A DNA stretch of 64,000 nucleotides from Alphaproteobacteria bacterium (GCA_018336035.1 JAGXRD010000098.1:8001-72000); one strand, 5' to 3'. Shown: positions 7,720-16,280, counted from the stretch's first letter. Translations and numbers: made by a program. Notes: generated from the letters alone by a model not told the origin.

Positions 7720-9363
7720 TTAAGCAGCGAGCTTGTCCGCGGACATTGAGAACGCTCTGATCAATGCCGGCATGTCCCACGCGACTTTCGCTCGATGCTG
7801 CATACTTTGCTCGGCTTCATTCCAGAACGAGATGATGCGAATCTTATAGACGCAGTCGTGCAAAGCCTTTGTGCTGTCGTGATCAGATGCCAGCCATTTG
7901 TTGACTGTTTCCTGCACGCGCTGCGCAATCAATTTCATATCGGCATCGGGGACGGCAGTAATATTTTCCAGCTCTGCTTTTGCCTGTTCAATATCTAGCT
8001 TCAGTCTTCCGCTTTCTTTCTCGCGTTCCTGGATGTGCGAAAGCGTTTCAGGTCCGCGCTGCGAGCGAACAATCGTTTCCAGCAGTGCGCGTATTTCAGA
8101 TTGTACGCGGCTGAGTTCAGCGATGAGGCTCCGCAGCTCGCCCTCTAGAAATGCACGCCGGCTCCTATTTTCCTGGTAGTAGGTGCTCAGATCGGCCGCG
8201 CTGAATTTCTGCACATCTTCCAGCACCAGAGGCAGTATGTATTCTAGAGGCAAGTTTTGATTTGGGCAGCCTTTATGCGGGCAGCCACTCAGTTTCGCGC
8301 GGCGATGGATGAAGGCCGCATCATGTTTCGAGCACCACAATTTTCCTGACGTGATGTAAAACGGCTGTTCGCGCGTTTTCTTTGCAGTCTTTTGCCGCGC
8401 GCGCCAATTGCGAACATATCCGCGCTGGCGCTTCGCCTTTTCCTCACCGGTCATCACCTTAATGATCAATCGGCGTTGACGGAAACTGTTCGACCGTTCC
8501 TCGATATGTCGTTGCACGCTGTCGAACAGGTCTTCGCTTAGTATCGCCAACTCTGGCGCCGGCACGCGGATCCACTCATGCTCCGGCCGGATCATCGACA
8601 CCCGCTTTCCAGTCTCTGGATGTTTTCGATATGCCAGCTTGTCAAAAGTCAGCATGCCTTTATAGAGCGTGTTGCGGAGAATGCCGGTCTGCCTGGCGAA
8701 CGTCCCGATCAGCGCCGACTTTTGCCATTTGGTGCCGCCTTTCGGTGCGGCGAAGCCGTTGTCGTTCAGATGCTCACAGATGCGGAGCAAGGTTTCGCCC
8801 TGGTCGTACCTGGTGAAGATCGTCCTTACGATCTCGGCCTCGATAGGGTTGATCTTTCGCAACCCAGGTATCGGTTCGCCGCGTTCGTTCAGGCGATGGA
8901 CAATGTCATAGCCGAATGTGCGACCGCCAGGGATCGAGCCGTTAAGCACAGCTGCGAGCATCCCCCGCTTGGTCTTGTCGGCCAGGTCTTTCAGGTAGAG
9001 GGCATTCATCGTGCCTTTGAGGCCGATGTGCAGCTCTGAAACATCTCCCTCGGCTATCGTTTCCAGGTTGATGTTTAAGAACAGCAGCTTTTTGTAGAAA
9101 TGGGCCAGATCGCCCTGGTCGCGGCTAATGCGGGAGAGATCTTCGGAGATGATCCTGTTGAACTCGCCATCCAGGGCCGCTTCGATCAGCTTGCGGATGC
9201 CCGGGCGATTTTGCATCGCAGCACCGGAGATGCCTTCATCGGAGAAGGTGGCTGCGATCTCGTATCCGACCCGGCGGCAGAACGCCTCACAGCGGGCGAT
9301 CTGGTCCCTAGTGGAGTGTTCCTGCTTCTCAGTGGAATGCCTGGCGTAGATCGCCACCCGCAT
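7720..9363 (-). CDS. Large serine recombinase (element integrase)
   Basis: This 547-residue site-specific recombinase starts at MRVAIYARHSTEKQ, where the Ser of YARHS is the nucleophile. The resolvase core continues with DEGISGA, DLSRISRD and the GGRTFGYD hinge to the recombinase domain. A zinc-ribbon region (LWCSKHDAAF to CPHKGCPN) and a long coiled coil (about residues 395-470) follow, as in phage and element integrases of this class. It is the only integrase-type gene in the element and lies about 2.6 kb from the left junction, so it is the likely excision/integration enzyme. ATG 9363 was preferred to a GTG 24 bases upstream. Confidence 0.92.
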   Translation of the reverse strand: MRVAIYARHSTEKQEHSTRDQIARCEAFCRRVGYEIAATFSDEGISGAAMQNRPGIRKLIEAALDGEFNRIISEDLSRISRDQGDLAHFYKKLLFLNINLETIAEGDVSELHIGLKGTMNALYLKDLADKTKRGMLAAVLNGSIPGGRTFGYDIVHRLNERGEPIPGLRKINPIEAEIVRTIFTRYDQGETLLRICEHLNDNGFAAPKGGTKWQKSALIGTFARQTGILRNTLYKGMLTFDKLAYRKHPETGKRVSMIRPEHEWIRVPAPELAILSEDLFDSVQRHIEERSNSFRQRRLIIKVMTGEEKAKRQRGYVRNWRARQKTAKKTREQPFYITSGKLWCSKHDAAFIHRRAKLSGCPHKGCPNQNLPLEYILPLVLEDVQKFSAADLSTYYQENRSRRAFLEGELRSLIAELSRVQSEIRALLETIVRSQRGPETLSHIQEREKESGRLKLDIEQAKAELENITAVPDADMKLIAQRVQETVNKWLASDHDSTKALHDCVYKIRIISFWNEAEQSMQHRAKVAWDMPALIRAFSMSADKLAA

Positions 9364-9453
9364 GAATACAAAACCCCCATGAAACACTCTGCAATATCAG
9401 CCGGTTAGGGCGGTTCGCAATAGTGATGCACGCTAGAATAGGGGTGTTACGGA

Positions 9454-9582
9454 TTCTCTCTATCATTCTCCGGGATTATCTAATTATTCTCTATCTTTCT
9501 CCGTGTTCTCTATGACATCGGCATATTCAGAGAATTTCTCCGAATTTCTCTGAGTTTTCCGACTTGGCGCCCCCCAATTCTC
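9454..9582 (+). repeat. Helically phased TTCTC motif array
   Basis: Eight TTCTC pentamers lie on the top strand at 9454, 9466, 9487, 9497, 9506, 9536, 9546 and 9578, and one inverted copy (GAGAA) at 9530. The spacings (12, 21, 10, 9, 30, 10, 32) are close to one, two or three helical turns, so all motifs face the same side of the DNA. The array ends 14 bases before the oriT inverted repeat. In RP4, TraK binds and bends DNA on one side of nic, so this is the best candidate for the TraK site here. It could also regulate the recombinase gene. Confidence 0.65.
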
Positions 9583-9595
9583 TGTCGTGAGGACG

Positions 9596-9675
9596 GCAGG
9601 ATAGGCGTGGTGGGCCCACCACTATCCTGCTCGCCTAGTGGCGAGAACCTTATACGCACCTTCGGCGCTCAACGG
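9596..9675. other. Origin of transfer (oriT), IncP/RP4 type
   Basis: GGCAGGATAGG at 9595-9605 matches the RP4/RK2 nic region (compared from memory) and gives TATCCTG|C on the bottom strand, with nic between 9597 and 9596. A perfect 16-bp palindrome (GTGGTGGGCCCACCAC, 9607-9622) lies beside it, and a second copy of TATCCTGC follows in the opposite orientation (9623-9630). A hairpin CTCGCC-TAGT-GGCGAG spans 9630-9645. At 9648-9675 a block, CCTTATACGCACC then GCTCAACGG, again matches the RP4 oriT sequence between nic and traJ. The element encodes TraI, TraJ and TraK homologues, which supports the call. Confidence 0.85.
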
Positions 9676-10011
9676 ATTTTATGTGGACGAAGGTATCGGG
9701 CCGTCCTCCAAGTCCATGCCAAGCGGATTTCTGTGCCTTTGAGAGATGCAAGCCAGTCTTGGTTTTGTATTATGACGCGCCGAGAGCCTCTGCCGGGCGT
9801 GATCTTGACGCTTCTGACATCCAGTGGAACGTTGCGCTTGTGTTCGTTGTCCTACGCGGATTCATGACACCGCCATTTACACCGCGCCAAGCCCGTTGCT
9901 GCCCGAGTGGCTCCAGGTCAACATGGTTCTTGCACCGCTCAAGCTGTACTCATCGTTGATGCCATCGGCCTGATCTTGATGACCCCGGACCTACCCGAGA
10001 AAGCTGCCTGA
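9676..10011. other. Region after oriT without a supportable gene
   Basis: In RP4 traJ begins near here, but the traJ homologue of this element is at 20738-21073. Two overlapping open frames (9607-9867 and 9681-9959) have poor start contexts and no recognisable domain. The second contains a plausible-looking middle (KPVLVLYYDAPRASAGRDL) and might be a remnant. The stretch forms the border between the transfer-origin module and the cargo block. Confidence 0.45.
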
Positions 10012-11988
10012 CTACCGTCTCAGTTCTGCCGTCGGTTTCGGATCTGGCGTCGCCAAGCGCATCCCGTCGGTATTTGACAGTTCGTGATACTGATGACCGT
10101 AGAACATTCGGTGAGCGGTCTGCGTCTGGGCAATACCGAGGTCCATAACTTGCGGGTCGACCCATTTCTGCCACTGCGGCTGCGTTGGGCCGGGTTCGAA
10201 GGTATAGCCACGCACAGTTCGGTTTGGCTCTAGTACGACCAGCTTGCCTTCGGTGCCGAAAGCCACTGAGAAGTTGTGCGCCATCGCGATGCGTCCACCG
10301 CCTTCAGGCACGCGGCGCAGATCCACGCCAAAGAACGGGCTTTCAAAGCTGATGCCGAGCAGGCCCATCAAGGTTGGCGCCATATCCAGGCTGGAGCCCA
10401 GCGTGCCATCCCGGGCGGCAGCAATATGCCTGGGCGAATAGAAGAGCAGCGGCACGCGGAAACCATCAACGGGCACGTGCGCTGAGCCATTCACTTTCGG
10501 GCCATGGTCGCCGATGAATATGAAGACGGTATTGTCGAACCATGGCTTGCCACGAGCGCTGTCGACGAAATTGCCGAAGGCCCAGTCGGCATAGGTGGCG
10601 GCGTTGGTTCGGGTCTTGGCGTTCGGGTCTTTGGCGATCCGGCCTTCCGGATAGGTGTAAGGCCGGTGGTTCGACACAGTCAGCATGGCCAGGAAAGCGG
10701 GTCGTCCATCACTGGTCATCTGGTCGAGCCGGTTCGAGGCCTCCTTGTACAGGTATTCGTCGGCATAGCCCCAAATGGTCTTGAAGCCTTTCTCGGTAAA
10801 ATCCCGTTCATCCCAGACGTTATCGAAGCCGGTCGTTTCCCAGAAATGACCCATGTTGTCGAACCGGCCGTCACCCGCGTACAGGAAGGCGGATTGGTAG
10901 CCAAACTGACGCAGCAGATATGGCATCGAATTCATGCCCTCGGATCCGTTGCGGCGCGCTGTGGAAATGCCGGGGATGGGTGCGAACGACGTCAGCAGGG
11001 CTTCCAGACCGCGCACAGTCCGGTCGCCAGTCGCATAGACATTGGTGAAGAGCAGGCCGTCTTTGGCCAGCCGGTCGATGTTCGGAGAGATTGACTCGCC
11101 CCGCCTGTTATCCAGGCTGTCGATATACGTCGATCCGAAAGACTCGTTGATGACCAGCACGACATTCAGTTTCTTCGGAATCCGGCCGTTGTCGACATGC
11201 CTCAACAGGGAGCGTTCGGTCACTGAAGCCAGAAAGGTTGTGTTGTTCTGGGCAACGACGCCGCGCAGCAGCTTGATGGCACCGGCCTCATCCATCCCGG
11301 CATACTGGCCGTCATACTGGGAGTCGTTGGTCAGGAAGGCCTTAGCCATGCTGAACATGCCGTTCTGGGCGACTTCGTTGATTTCCCGGTCGCGGCTCGG
11401 TGCAAATGGCGCCAAGTGCAGGCTGAGCGCGGCAATACCGGCCAGAACGGGAATGCTGGCGATGCTGAATATCAGTTCTGACGGCGAGTGCCTGGCCAAA
11501 AGCGCAGCCTCAAGACGACGGAACAGCGCCAGATACAAAGCCAGTGCCGCGACGCCAGCGATTGGCATGTACAGGGCGAGGTTGAAGGATTCACCGATAT
11601 TGCCGATTACCTCGCGGGGGAAGATGAGATAATTCACGGCAATGCCATTGAACCGGCCGCTGAATTCGTTCCAGAAAAAGAACTCGGCCATGGACGAGAA
11701 GACCAGAACACCGCTGAAGACGAGCAGCATAATATGGCCGATCCAGCGGCCATATTTCCGGCGCCACAGGAAGCTTAGTGCGTAGATTCCGGCCAGAAAT
11801 GGCAGCCCCAGAGCAACGCCCATGCTGGCGTCATGCAGCAGGCCCACCGCAATGGCGCCCAGCAACGGGCCTGTCGAATGGCCGTCGGCGCTGATCCAGA
11901 TGGCCAGGCCAATGCGGACGCAAGACGAAACGCCGACGAAAACGGCGATGCAGGTCAGCCAGAAGCTGAAACGGGATGGCAGCCTCAT
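10012..11988 (-). CDS. LTA synthase-family sulfatase (membrane phosphoglycerol/phosphoethanolamine transferase-like)
   Basis: This 658-residue protein has about five N-terminal membrane segments (residues 10-215) and an extracytoplasmic alkaline-phosphatase-type domain. The metal-binding start VVLVINESFGS, the nucleophile region ATGDRTVRGLEA with its Thr, and IGDHGPK with Asp and His are visible. This is the plan of LtaS/OpgB/EptA relatives, which move phospho-head groups from phospholipids to glycans or lipids. Its start overlaps the PAP2 gene by ATGA, and it ends the five-gene cargo operon. The acceptor is probably an envelope lipid, but the transferred group cannot be read from sequence. 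Confidence 0.85.
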   Translation of the reverse strand: MRLPSRFSFWLTCIAVFVGVSSCVRIGLAIWISADGHSTGPLLGAIAVGLLHDASMGVALGLPFLAGIYALSFLWRRKYGRWIGHIMLLVFSGVLVFSSMAEFFFWNEFSGRFNGIAVNYLIFPREVIGNIGESFNLALYMPIAGVAALALYLALFRRLEAALLARHSPSELIFSIASIPVLAGIAALSLHLAPFAPSRDREINEVAQNGMFSMAKAFLTNDSQYDGQYAGMDEAGAIKLLRGVVAQNNTTFLASVTERSLLRHVDNGRIPKKLNVVLVINESFGSTYIDSLDNRRGESISPNIDRLAKDGLLFTNVYATGDRTVRGLEALLTSFAPIPGISTARRNGSEGMNSMPYLLRQFGYQSAFLYAGDGRFDNMGHFWETTGFDNVWDERDFTEKGFKTIWGYADEYLYKEASNRLDQMTSDGRPAFLAMLTVSNHRPYTYPEGRIAKDPNAKTRTNAATYADWAFGNFVDSARGKPWFDNTVFIFIGDHGPKVNGSAHVPVDGFRVPLLFYSPRHIAAARDGTLGSSLDMAPTLMGLLGISFESPFFGVDLRRVPEGGGRIAMAHNFSVAFGTEGKLVVLEPNRTVRGYTFEPGPTQPQWQKWVDPQVMDLGIAQTQTAHRMFYGHQYHELSNTDGMRLATPDPKPTAELRR

Positions 11989-12680
11989 CGGGCTTTCCTC
12001 ATGGTAATGACATTGCCGGGCAAGGATTTCCGTGGCTCCGGCAGATAGCGGACCAGGAACAATGCGGTTGCGCCCGACACCGCGGCAGCCGCGACGACGT
12101 CGCCGAAATAGTGGGCATTTATGAGAATGCGCGTTGCGGCCAGCAGCAGGCCGTAGGTGAAAAGCACCTTGCGGGCATCAGGGAATACCAGCGCGGCGCC
12201 GAACACGAAGGCCAGCACGGATGCCGCATGCGATGACGGCAGGGAGTCATACGGCTTGAAGCCATTCAGCAGGGAGAGCTGATAAATACCTTGTTCCAGC
12301 AGGAGTCGGGGCCGTGATCGGCCAATGATGATAGCCAGCACCTCGGTGAAGATGCTGCTGGCGCAGATGGTCACGAAGACGTAGACGCAACGGTAGCGGA
12401 ACTGGCTGGCGTTCTTGAACAGGTATGAACCGGCAAACAGGACAGCCAGACCAATCAGGTATCGCCAGGCATTCCCGAAATCAGTTGCCCACTGTGCCGC
12501 GCGGATCGGCCATGCATCCTGATGCTTGCTAATGAACAGGGCCAGCCAGGGGTCGACCAGCGCCGCCGAAAGCGGGCAAATGATAAAGGCCGCTACCAGA
12601 GGGAGCATCCATCTGTCCTGCCGAACGGCCAGTTCATGGAGCCTGGTCGTCAGCGGTTTTCTGAGAGTCGGCATAATCAT
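11985..12680 (-). CDS. PAP2-family membrane phosphatase, LpxE/LpxT-like
   Basis: This 231-residue protein has about five or six membrane segments. The three PAP2 motifs are present: GRSRPR, PSSHAAS with the catalytic His region, and RILINAHYFGDV with the final His and Asp. Relatives remove phosphate from undecaprenyl diphosphate, phosphatidylglycerophosphate or lipid A. The gene overlaps both neighbours by 4 bases in an operon with ArnT-like and GT2 enzymes. Lipid A dephosphorylation before decoration, or recycling of undecaprenyl phosphate, are the two likely roles. Confidence 0.85.
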   Translation of the reverse strand: MIMPTLRKPLTTRLHELAVRQDRWMLPLVAAFIICPLSAALVDPWLALFISKHQDAWPIRAAQWATDFGNAWRYLIGLAVLFAGSYLFKNASQFRYRCVYVFVTICASSIFTEVLAIIIGRSRPRLLLEQGIYQLSLLNGFKPYDSLPSSHAASVLAFVFGAALVFPDARKVLFTYGLLLAATRILINAHYFGDVVAAAAVSGATALFLVRYLPEPRKSLPGNVITMRKAR

Positions 12681-14371
12681 GGTGTCCGCCTCTCTGGTAT
12701 GCTGGCACTCAGGAACATCGAGCGGGCGTCGGGCTCGGCGCGATAGGCGCGCGACGGCAGCAGGGCAGCGATGCGGCCGCGCTGGGGTTGACTGAAGAGA
12801 GGCGGGAAAGGTGCCAGTTCGTCACGAAACAGGGTTACGACGACACCGTTCGGATGCTTGGCGGCCCAGTCGGCGACTTCATGGAGGTACAGTTCGGTAA
12901 TGGGTCGCTGCAGGCGGCCATAGAAATTGTATTCCCCCGCGTAATCGCCAGCGAAGGCAATGTCGTAGCCCGATTTCTGATAGTTCGCGATGACGCCGCT
13001 GATCGGCTTCAGGTCATAGGTATCCCGCAGTGCCGGATTGAAGACGACCAGATGAGCGATGGCGAATAGTCCGAACACGGCCATCGTGCAGGCGTGGAGC
13101 CCGTCTTCAAGACGCCCCCGCAATCCAATCCAATGCGCGAGACCCGCGACGACCAGTACCATCAGGCCCGCCGGAACATGCAGTTCCGACACCGTCCCGG
13201 CCCAGTCGGCATTCTGCAGGCGGGTATCGAGGGCCAGGATGAATGGTGCAGCCAATAATCCGAGGCCGAGCGCAACCAGGATACCGGTCACGGGCCAGAT
13301 TGCCGGAGTAGCCTTCATGCGGCTCCAGGGCGCCGTCAGGCCACGTGCAACAGCCAGCATCACCAGTGGGAATAACGGCAACAGATACTGAGGCTGCTTC
13401 CCGCTGATCTTGCAGAAAGCAAGGAACACCAGCAGCGGCACCAGAAGTGTGAGGAAGAAGCTCCGGTCTCGTGAGCGCACCCAGCCCTTCAGCGAGAGCC
13501 AGGTATTCGGCCAAACCGACCACGGAAACAGGATGAGCGGCAGCAGCGGCAAATACCACAGGAACGGCCGCTGATGCGCGAAGCTGTTGGAAACCCGGTT
13601 GACGGTCTGGCCCCAGAGCAGGTTCTCGGCAAAGGTCTCACCACCCGCCACCGCCGCCGGAATAGCCCATGCCAGCCCGATGGCGATGCCAGTCAACGCG
13701 GCAGCCAGCAAACCGGCATACCAGCGCCTCCAGTGGATCTTTAGGCCGCCAGGTGCCCAGAGCGGCCCGAGCAGACCGGCCGGAATGACGAACAGCAGGA
13801 TGACCGGACCTTTCGCGAGAATGCCGCCACCAATCGCGAGGCCGACCAAGGCCATGCCGCCGAGAAGCTTGCCTGGGCGCAGGCTATAGGCGAGGCCGAC
13901 CCATCCCAGCAGGGCGAAGAAGGCGACCATCAGGTCGAACATCACCAGCGATGAGAAGACCATCCACCAAAGTGCTGCCGCGACCATGAGAGAGGCGTAG
14001 GCACCCGCCTTGTGGCCCTCTTCGCCGGGCCACAACAGACGGCCAAGAAGCTGCGTCAGTCCGAGCGCGCCAAGGCCGAAAGCCGGTGGCACCAGCCTGG
14101 CTGCCGTTTCGGAGACTCCGAGAACGCCCCAGACCATCTGGATCAGCCAAAACAGGAGCGGCGGCTTGTGCTCGTAAGGCTCACCGTTCAGATGTGGCAC
14201 CAGCCAGTTGCCGCTGACATGCATGTCCCAGGCAACCGACAGGTAGCGTGTTTCATCGAGCGGCAGCAGCGGCCGGGCGTATAGGCCAATCAGGATGACG
14301 GCGCCGGTCAGCAGATACGGCGTCAGATGGGAACGGTCACGGATTTCAAACACTGGCAACGCTCCCCTCAT
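12677..14371 (-). CDS. ArnT-like GT39/GT83 glycosyltransferase
   Basis: This 564-residue multi-pass protein has the ArnT/PMT layout. LPLDETRYLSVAWDM lies near residue 40 with the catalytic-type Asp, and the loop motif HKPPLLFW is near residue 68. About eleven membrane segments and a periplasmic C-terminal domain follow. ArnT relatives take a sugar from undecaprenyl phosphate and add it to lipid A on the periplasmic side. The upstream GT2 gene would make the lipid-linked donor. The sugar is not known: no ArnA, ArnB or ArnD homologue is in the window, so aminoarabinose is not supported. Confidence 0.88.
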   Translation of the reverse strand: MRGALPVFEIRDRSHLTPYLLTGAVILIGLYARPLLPLDETRYLSVAWDMHVSGNWLVPHLNGEPYEHKPPLLFWLIQMVWGVLGVSETAARLVPPAFGLGALGLTQLLGRLLWPGEEGHKAGAYASLMVAAALWWMVFSSLVMFDLMVAFFALLGWVGLAYSLRPGKLLGGMALVGLAIGGGILAKGPVILLFVIPAGLLGPLWAPGGLKIHWRRWYAGLLAAALTGIAIGLAWAIPAAVAGGETFAENLLWGQTVNRVSNSFAHQRPFLWYLPLLPLILFPWSVWPNTWLSLKGWVRSRDRSFFLTLLVPLLVFLAFCKISGKQPQYLLPLFPLVMLAVARGLTAPWSRMKATPAIWPVTGILVALGLGLLAAPFILALDTRLQNADWAGTVSELHVPAGLMVLVVAGLAHWIGLRGRLEDGLHACTMAVFGLFAIAHLVVFNPALRDTYDLKPISGVIANYQKSGYDIAFAGDYAGEYNFYGRLQRPITELYLHEVADWAAKHPNGVVVTLFRDELAPFPPLFSQPQRGRIAALLPSRAYRAEPDARSMFLSASIPERRTP

Positions 14372-14669
14372 GGGAAACGGTGCGCCGCGACTGGAGAATC
14401 AGGTGCAGGTTCCGCAAATAGATGACGAGGCCGGTAACCTGGCCAATGATGAAAACGATGTTGGCAATCTTGATGGCGTAGAACAGCAGGATGATGCCGC
14501 CCACTATGCTCAGGAACCAGAAAGCGAGGGGTATCTCGCTACGGCCAACGCGTTCAGCATGGACCCACTGGACGATAAAGCGGGAGGCGAAGACGAGCTG
14601 GCCGAGGAAACCCACGACAGCCCAGAGATCAAGGCTGCCGAGCAGCCGCTGAAGATAATCCGGCAACAT
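14346..14669 (-). CDS. LABN-domain membrane protein (lipid A biosynthesis N-terminal-like)
   Basis: This 107-residue protein has three membrane segments and is similar in size and motif to the lipid-A-disaccharide-synthase N-terminal domain (GQLVFASRFIVQW, PLAFWFLSIVGG). Stand-alone LABN proteins are usually found beside DPM-type GT2 and ArnT-like genes, as here, and may act like MprF/flippase-type or queuosine-like small membrane partners; their activity is not established. The start is MLPDYLQRL at 14669, 7 bases after the GT2 stop. Its 3' end overlaps the ArnT-like gene by 26 bases. Confidence 0.8.
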   Translation of the reverse strand: MLPDYLQRLLGSLDLWAVVGFLGQLVFASRFIVQWVHAERVGRSEIPLAFWFLSIVGGIILLFYAIKIANIVFIIGQVTGLVIYLRNLHLILQSRRTVSHEGSVASV

Positions 14670-14676
14670 GTCAATC

Positions 14677-15420
14677 TCAGTTGTTGTTCTTGAGGAGAGT
14701 CGCGCCACCGTTGTCAGTCCAACGGAGCCTGAGCCAATAGACGCCAAAGAGGTCGACGAGACCGACCGCAAGCCGGTCGAGCGTTCCATAATGCGATCGC
14801 CCGCCGCGCCGGGGCCGGTGGTTGACCGGCAGGGAGGCGACGCGGCCACCCATGCGGATGACCAGGACAGGCAGAAAGCGGTGCATGTGATTGAAGGTCG
14901 GCAGCCGCATGAACATGGCCCGGCTGAACATCTTCATGCCGCACCCTGTGTCCGGTGTGGCGTCGCGCAGAATGGAGGCGCGAACAGCATTGGCGATTTT
15001 GGAGGACATCTTCTTGATGAAGGTATCCTGGCGGCGGACCCGCTGGCCCGCCAAGAGCAGGCCTTCGCTGTCTGAGGCATCCATCATCACGCCCCAGAAG
15101 GCCAGGATATCGAGAGGGTCGTTCTGGCCGTCGCCATCCATGGTGACGATCATGTCCGCGCGGGCGGCCTGCACGCCGGTCAGGATGGCCATGGATTGCC
15201 CGGCCTGCCGCGCATGCCGAATGGGCCGTAGCTCGGGAGCGGATTCCAGGCACTGTTGCAGGAGGCGAGGTGTATCGTCTTCGGATGCGTCGTCGATGAC
15301 GATGATTTCGAACGCGAGATGGCCGCGCAGGACACGGCAGGTCTCGGAGATGAGTGCGGAGATGCACTTCTCTTCGTTGTGAACCGGTATGACGACGGAT
15401 AGGTCTGGCTGGCTGGCCAT
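14677..15420 (-). CDS. GT2 family glycosyltransferase, DPM1/ArnC-like
   Basis: This 247-residue cytoplasmic GT-A enzyme begins LSVVIPVHNEEKCI. It has EIIVIDDASEDDT, the DxD-type TMDGDGQNDP and the DTGCGMKMF acceptor-loop region typical of polyprenyl-phosphate sugar transferases (DPM1, ArnC, FlmF). Unlike ArnC it has no clear pair of C-terminal membrane helices. It is the first gene of the minus-strand cargo operon and would make undecaprenyl-phosphate sugar for the ArnT-like enzyme. MASQPDLS (15420) is the chosen start, and the regulator genes run divergently from 15603. Confidence 0.88.
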   Translation of the reverse strand: MASQPDLSVVIPVHNEEKCISALISETCRVLRGHLAFEIIVIDDASEDDTPRLLQQCLESAPELRPIRHARQAGQSMAILTGVQAARADMIVTMDGDGQNDPLDILAFWGVMMDASDSEGLLLAGQRVRRQDTFIKKMSSKIANAVRASILRDATPDTGCGMKMFSRAMFMRLPTFNHMHRFLPVLVIRMGGRVASLPVNHRPRRGGRSHYGTLDRLAVGLVDLFGVYWLRLRWTDNGGATLLKNNN

Positions 15421-15602
15421 GAATGATACCCCAAGGCATTGAATCGGGGCCAATGTGGGCCAGCCAACTTTGGGGCAATGATGCCCAGGCTATACTTTTT
15501 AGTAATGTTGGCGTTTTTCCTGTTATGCCCGTTGTATGGCCTGACCGCGCAGGTAGTCTTCCGACCGTGCCTCGCAACTTAAATCTCTGGCCAAAAACGG
15601 CT
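15421..15602. promoter_or_regulatory. Divergent promoter region between envelope-modification and two-component operons
   Basis: This 182-bp stretch must hold promoters for both directions. A plausible plus-strand -10 box, TATACT, lies at 15491-15496, but its -35 is weak. The GC-poor run TTTTTAGTAATGTTGGCGTTT follows it. I could not find a clear PmrA-type direct repeat. Placing the regulator operon here suggests that the response regulator controls the divergent lipid genes. Confidence 0.45.
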
Positions 15603-16280
15603 ATGAAGCTGCTGCTTATCGAAGATGACCAGGAAACCGCCGAGTACATCATCGGCGGCATGAAAGAAGCTGGCCACACGACCGACCACGCGGCCAACGG
15701 CCGCGATGGCCTGTTCATGGCCGCGGGCGAGCAATACGACGTCATGATTGTCGACCGTATGTTACCGGGCCTCGACGGGCTGGGAATCGTCAAGACCATT
15801 CGCAGCGCAGCTGTCCGCACACCCGTCCTGTTCCTGACCGCGCTGGGAGGTATCGACGACCGTGTCGAAGGCCTGGAGGCGGGCGGTGATGACTATCTGG
15901 TGAAGCCGTTTGCCTTTGCTGAGTTGATGGCCCGGGTGAATGCCCTGGCGCGCCGCCCGCCCGTCATGCAGGTCGAAACTACGCTAAGGGTCGCTGACAT
16001 AGAGATGGATCTGGTTCGCCGGTCGGTTTCCAGAGCTGGCACACGCATCGAGTTGCAGCCCCAGGAGTTCAAGCTGCTGGAATACCTGATGCGGCATGCC
16101 GGGCGGGTGGTGACGCGGACCATGCTGCTGGAGAATGTCTGGCATTTCCATTTCGACCCGCAGACCAATGTGGTCGAAACCCATATCAGTCGCCTGCGCA
16201 GCAAGGTCGACCGTGGCTTCGGCGTGGAGCTGATACACACGGTTCGCGGTGCCGGATATAGCATGCATGCGCCTGAATAG
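15603..16280 (+). CDS. OmpR/PhoB-family response regulator
   Basis: This 225-residue DNA-binding regulator has a receiver domain (residues 1-120) with the acidic pair IEDD, the phospho-acceptor Asp in VMIVDRMLPG, Thr in LFLTALGG and Lys in DDYLVKPFAF. A winged-helix output domain with QPQEFKLLEYLM and VVETHISRLRSKV follows. ATG 15603 (MKLLLIEDD) is the start; an upstream in-frame extension of 60 residues is not family-like. The partner kinase overlaps the end of the gene. It resembles PmrA/CopR/QseB-type regulators and may sense metal or envelope stress. Confidence 0.93.
   Translation: MKLLLIEDDQETAEYIIGGMKEAGHTTDHAANGRDGLFMAAGEQYDVMIVDRMLPGLDGLGIVKTIRSAAVRTPVLFLTALGGIDDRVEGLEAGGDDYLVKPFAFAELMARVNALARRPPVMQVETTLRVADIEMDLVRRSVSRAGTRIELQPQEFKLLEYLMRHAGRVVTRTMLLENVWHFHFDPQTNVVETHISRLRSKVDRGFGVELIHTVRGAGYSMHAPE

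Noticed and set aside
9607-9959. Two short plus-strand frames after oriT
   Set aside because: They start inside oriT hairpins or without a Shine-Dalgarno and show no domain. I leave them as possible remnants.
10012-15420. Aminoarabinose (Arn) pathway
   Set aside because: ArnT- and ArnC-like proteins are present, but ArnA, ArnB, ArnD and the small EmrE-like ArnE/ArnF are not, so a named aminoarabinose operon is not supported.
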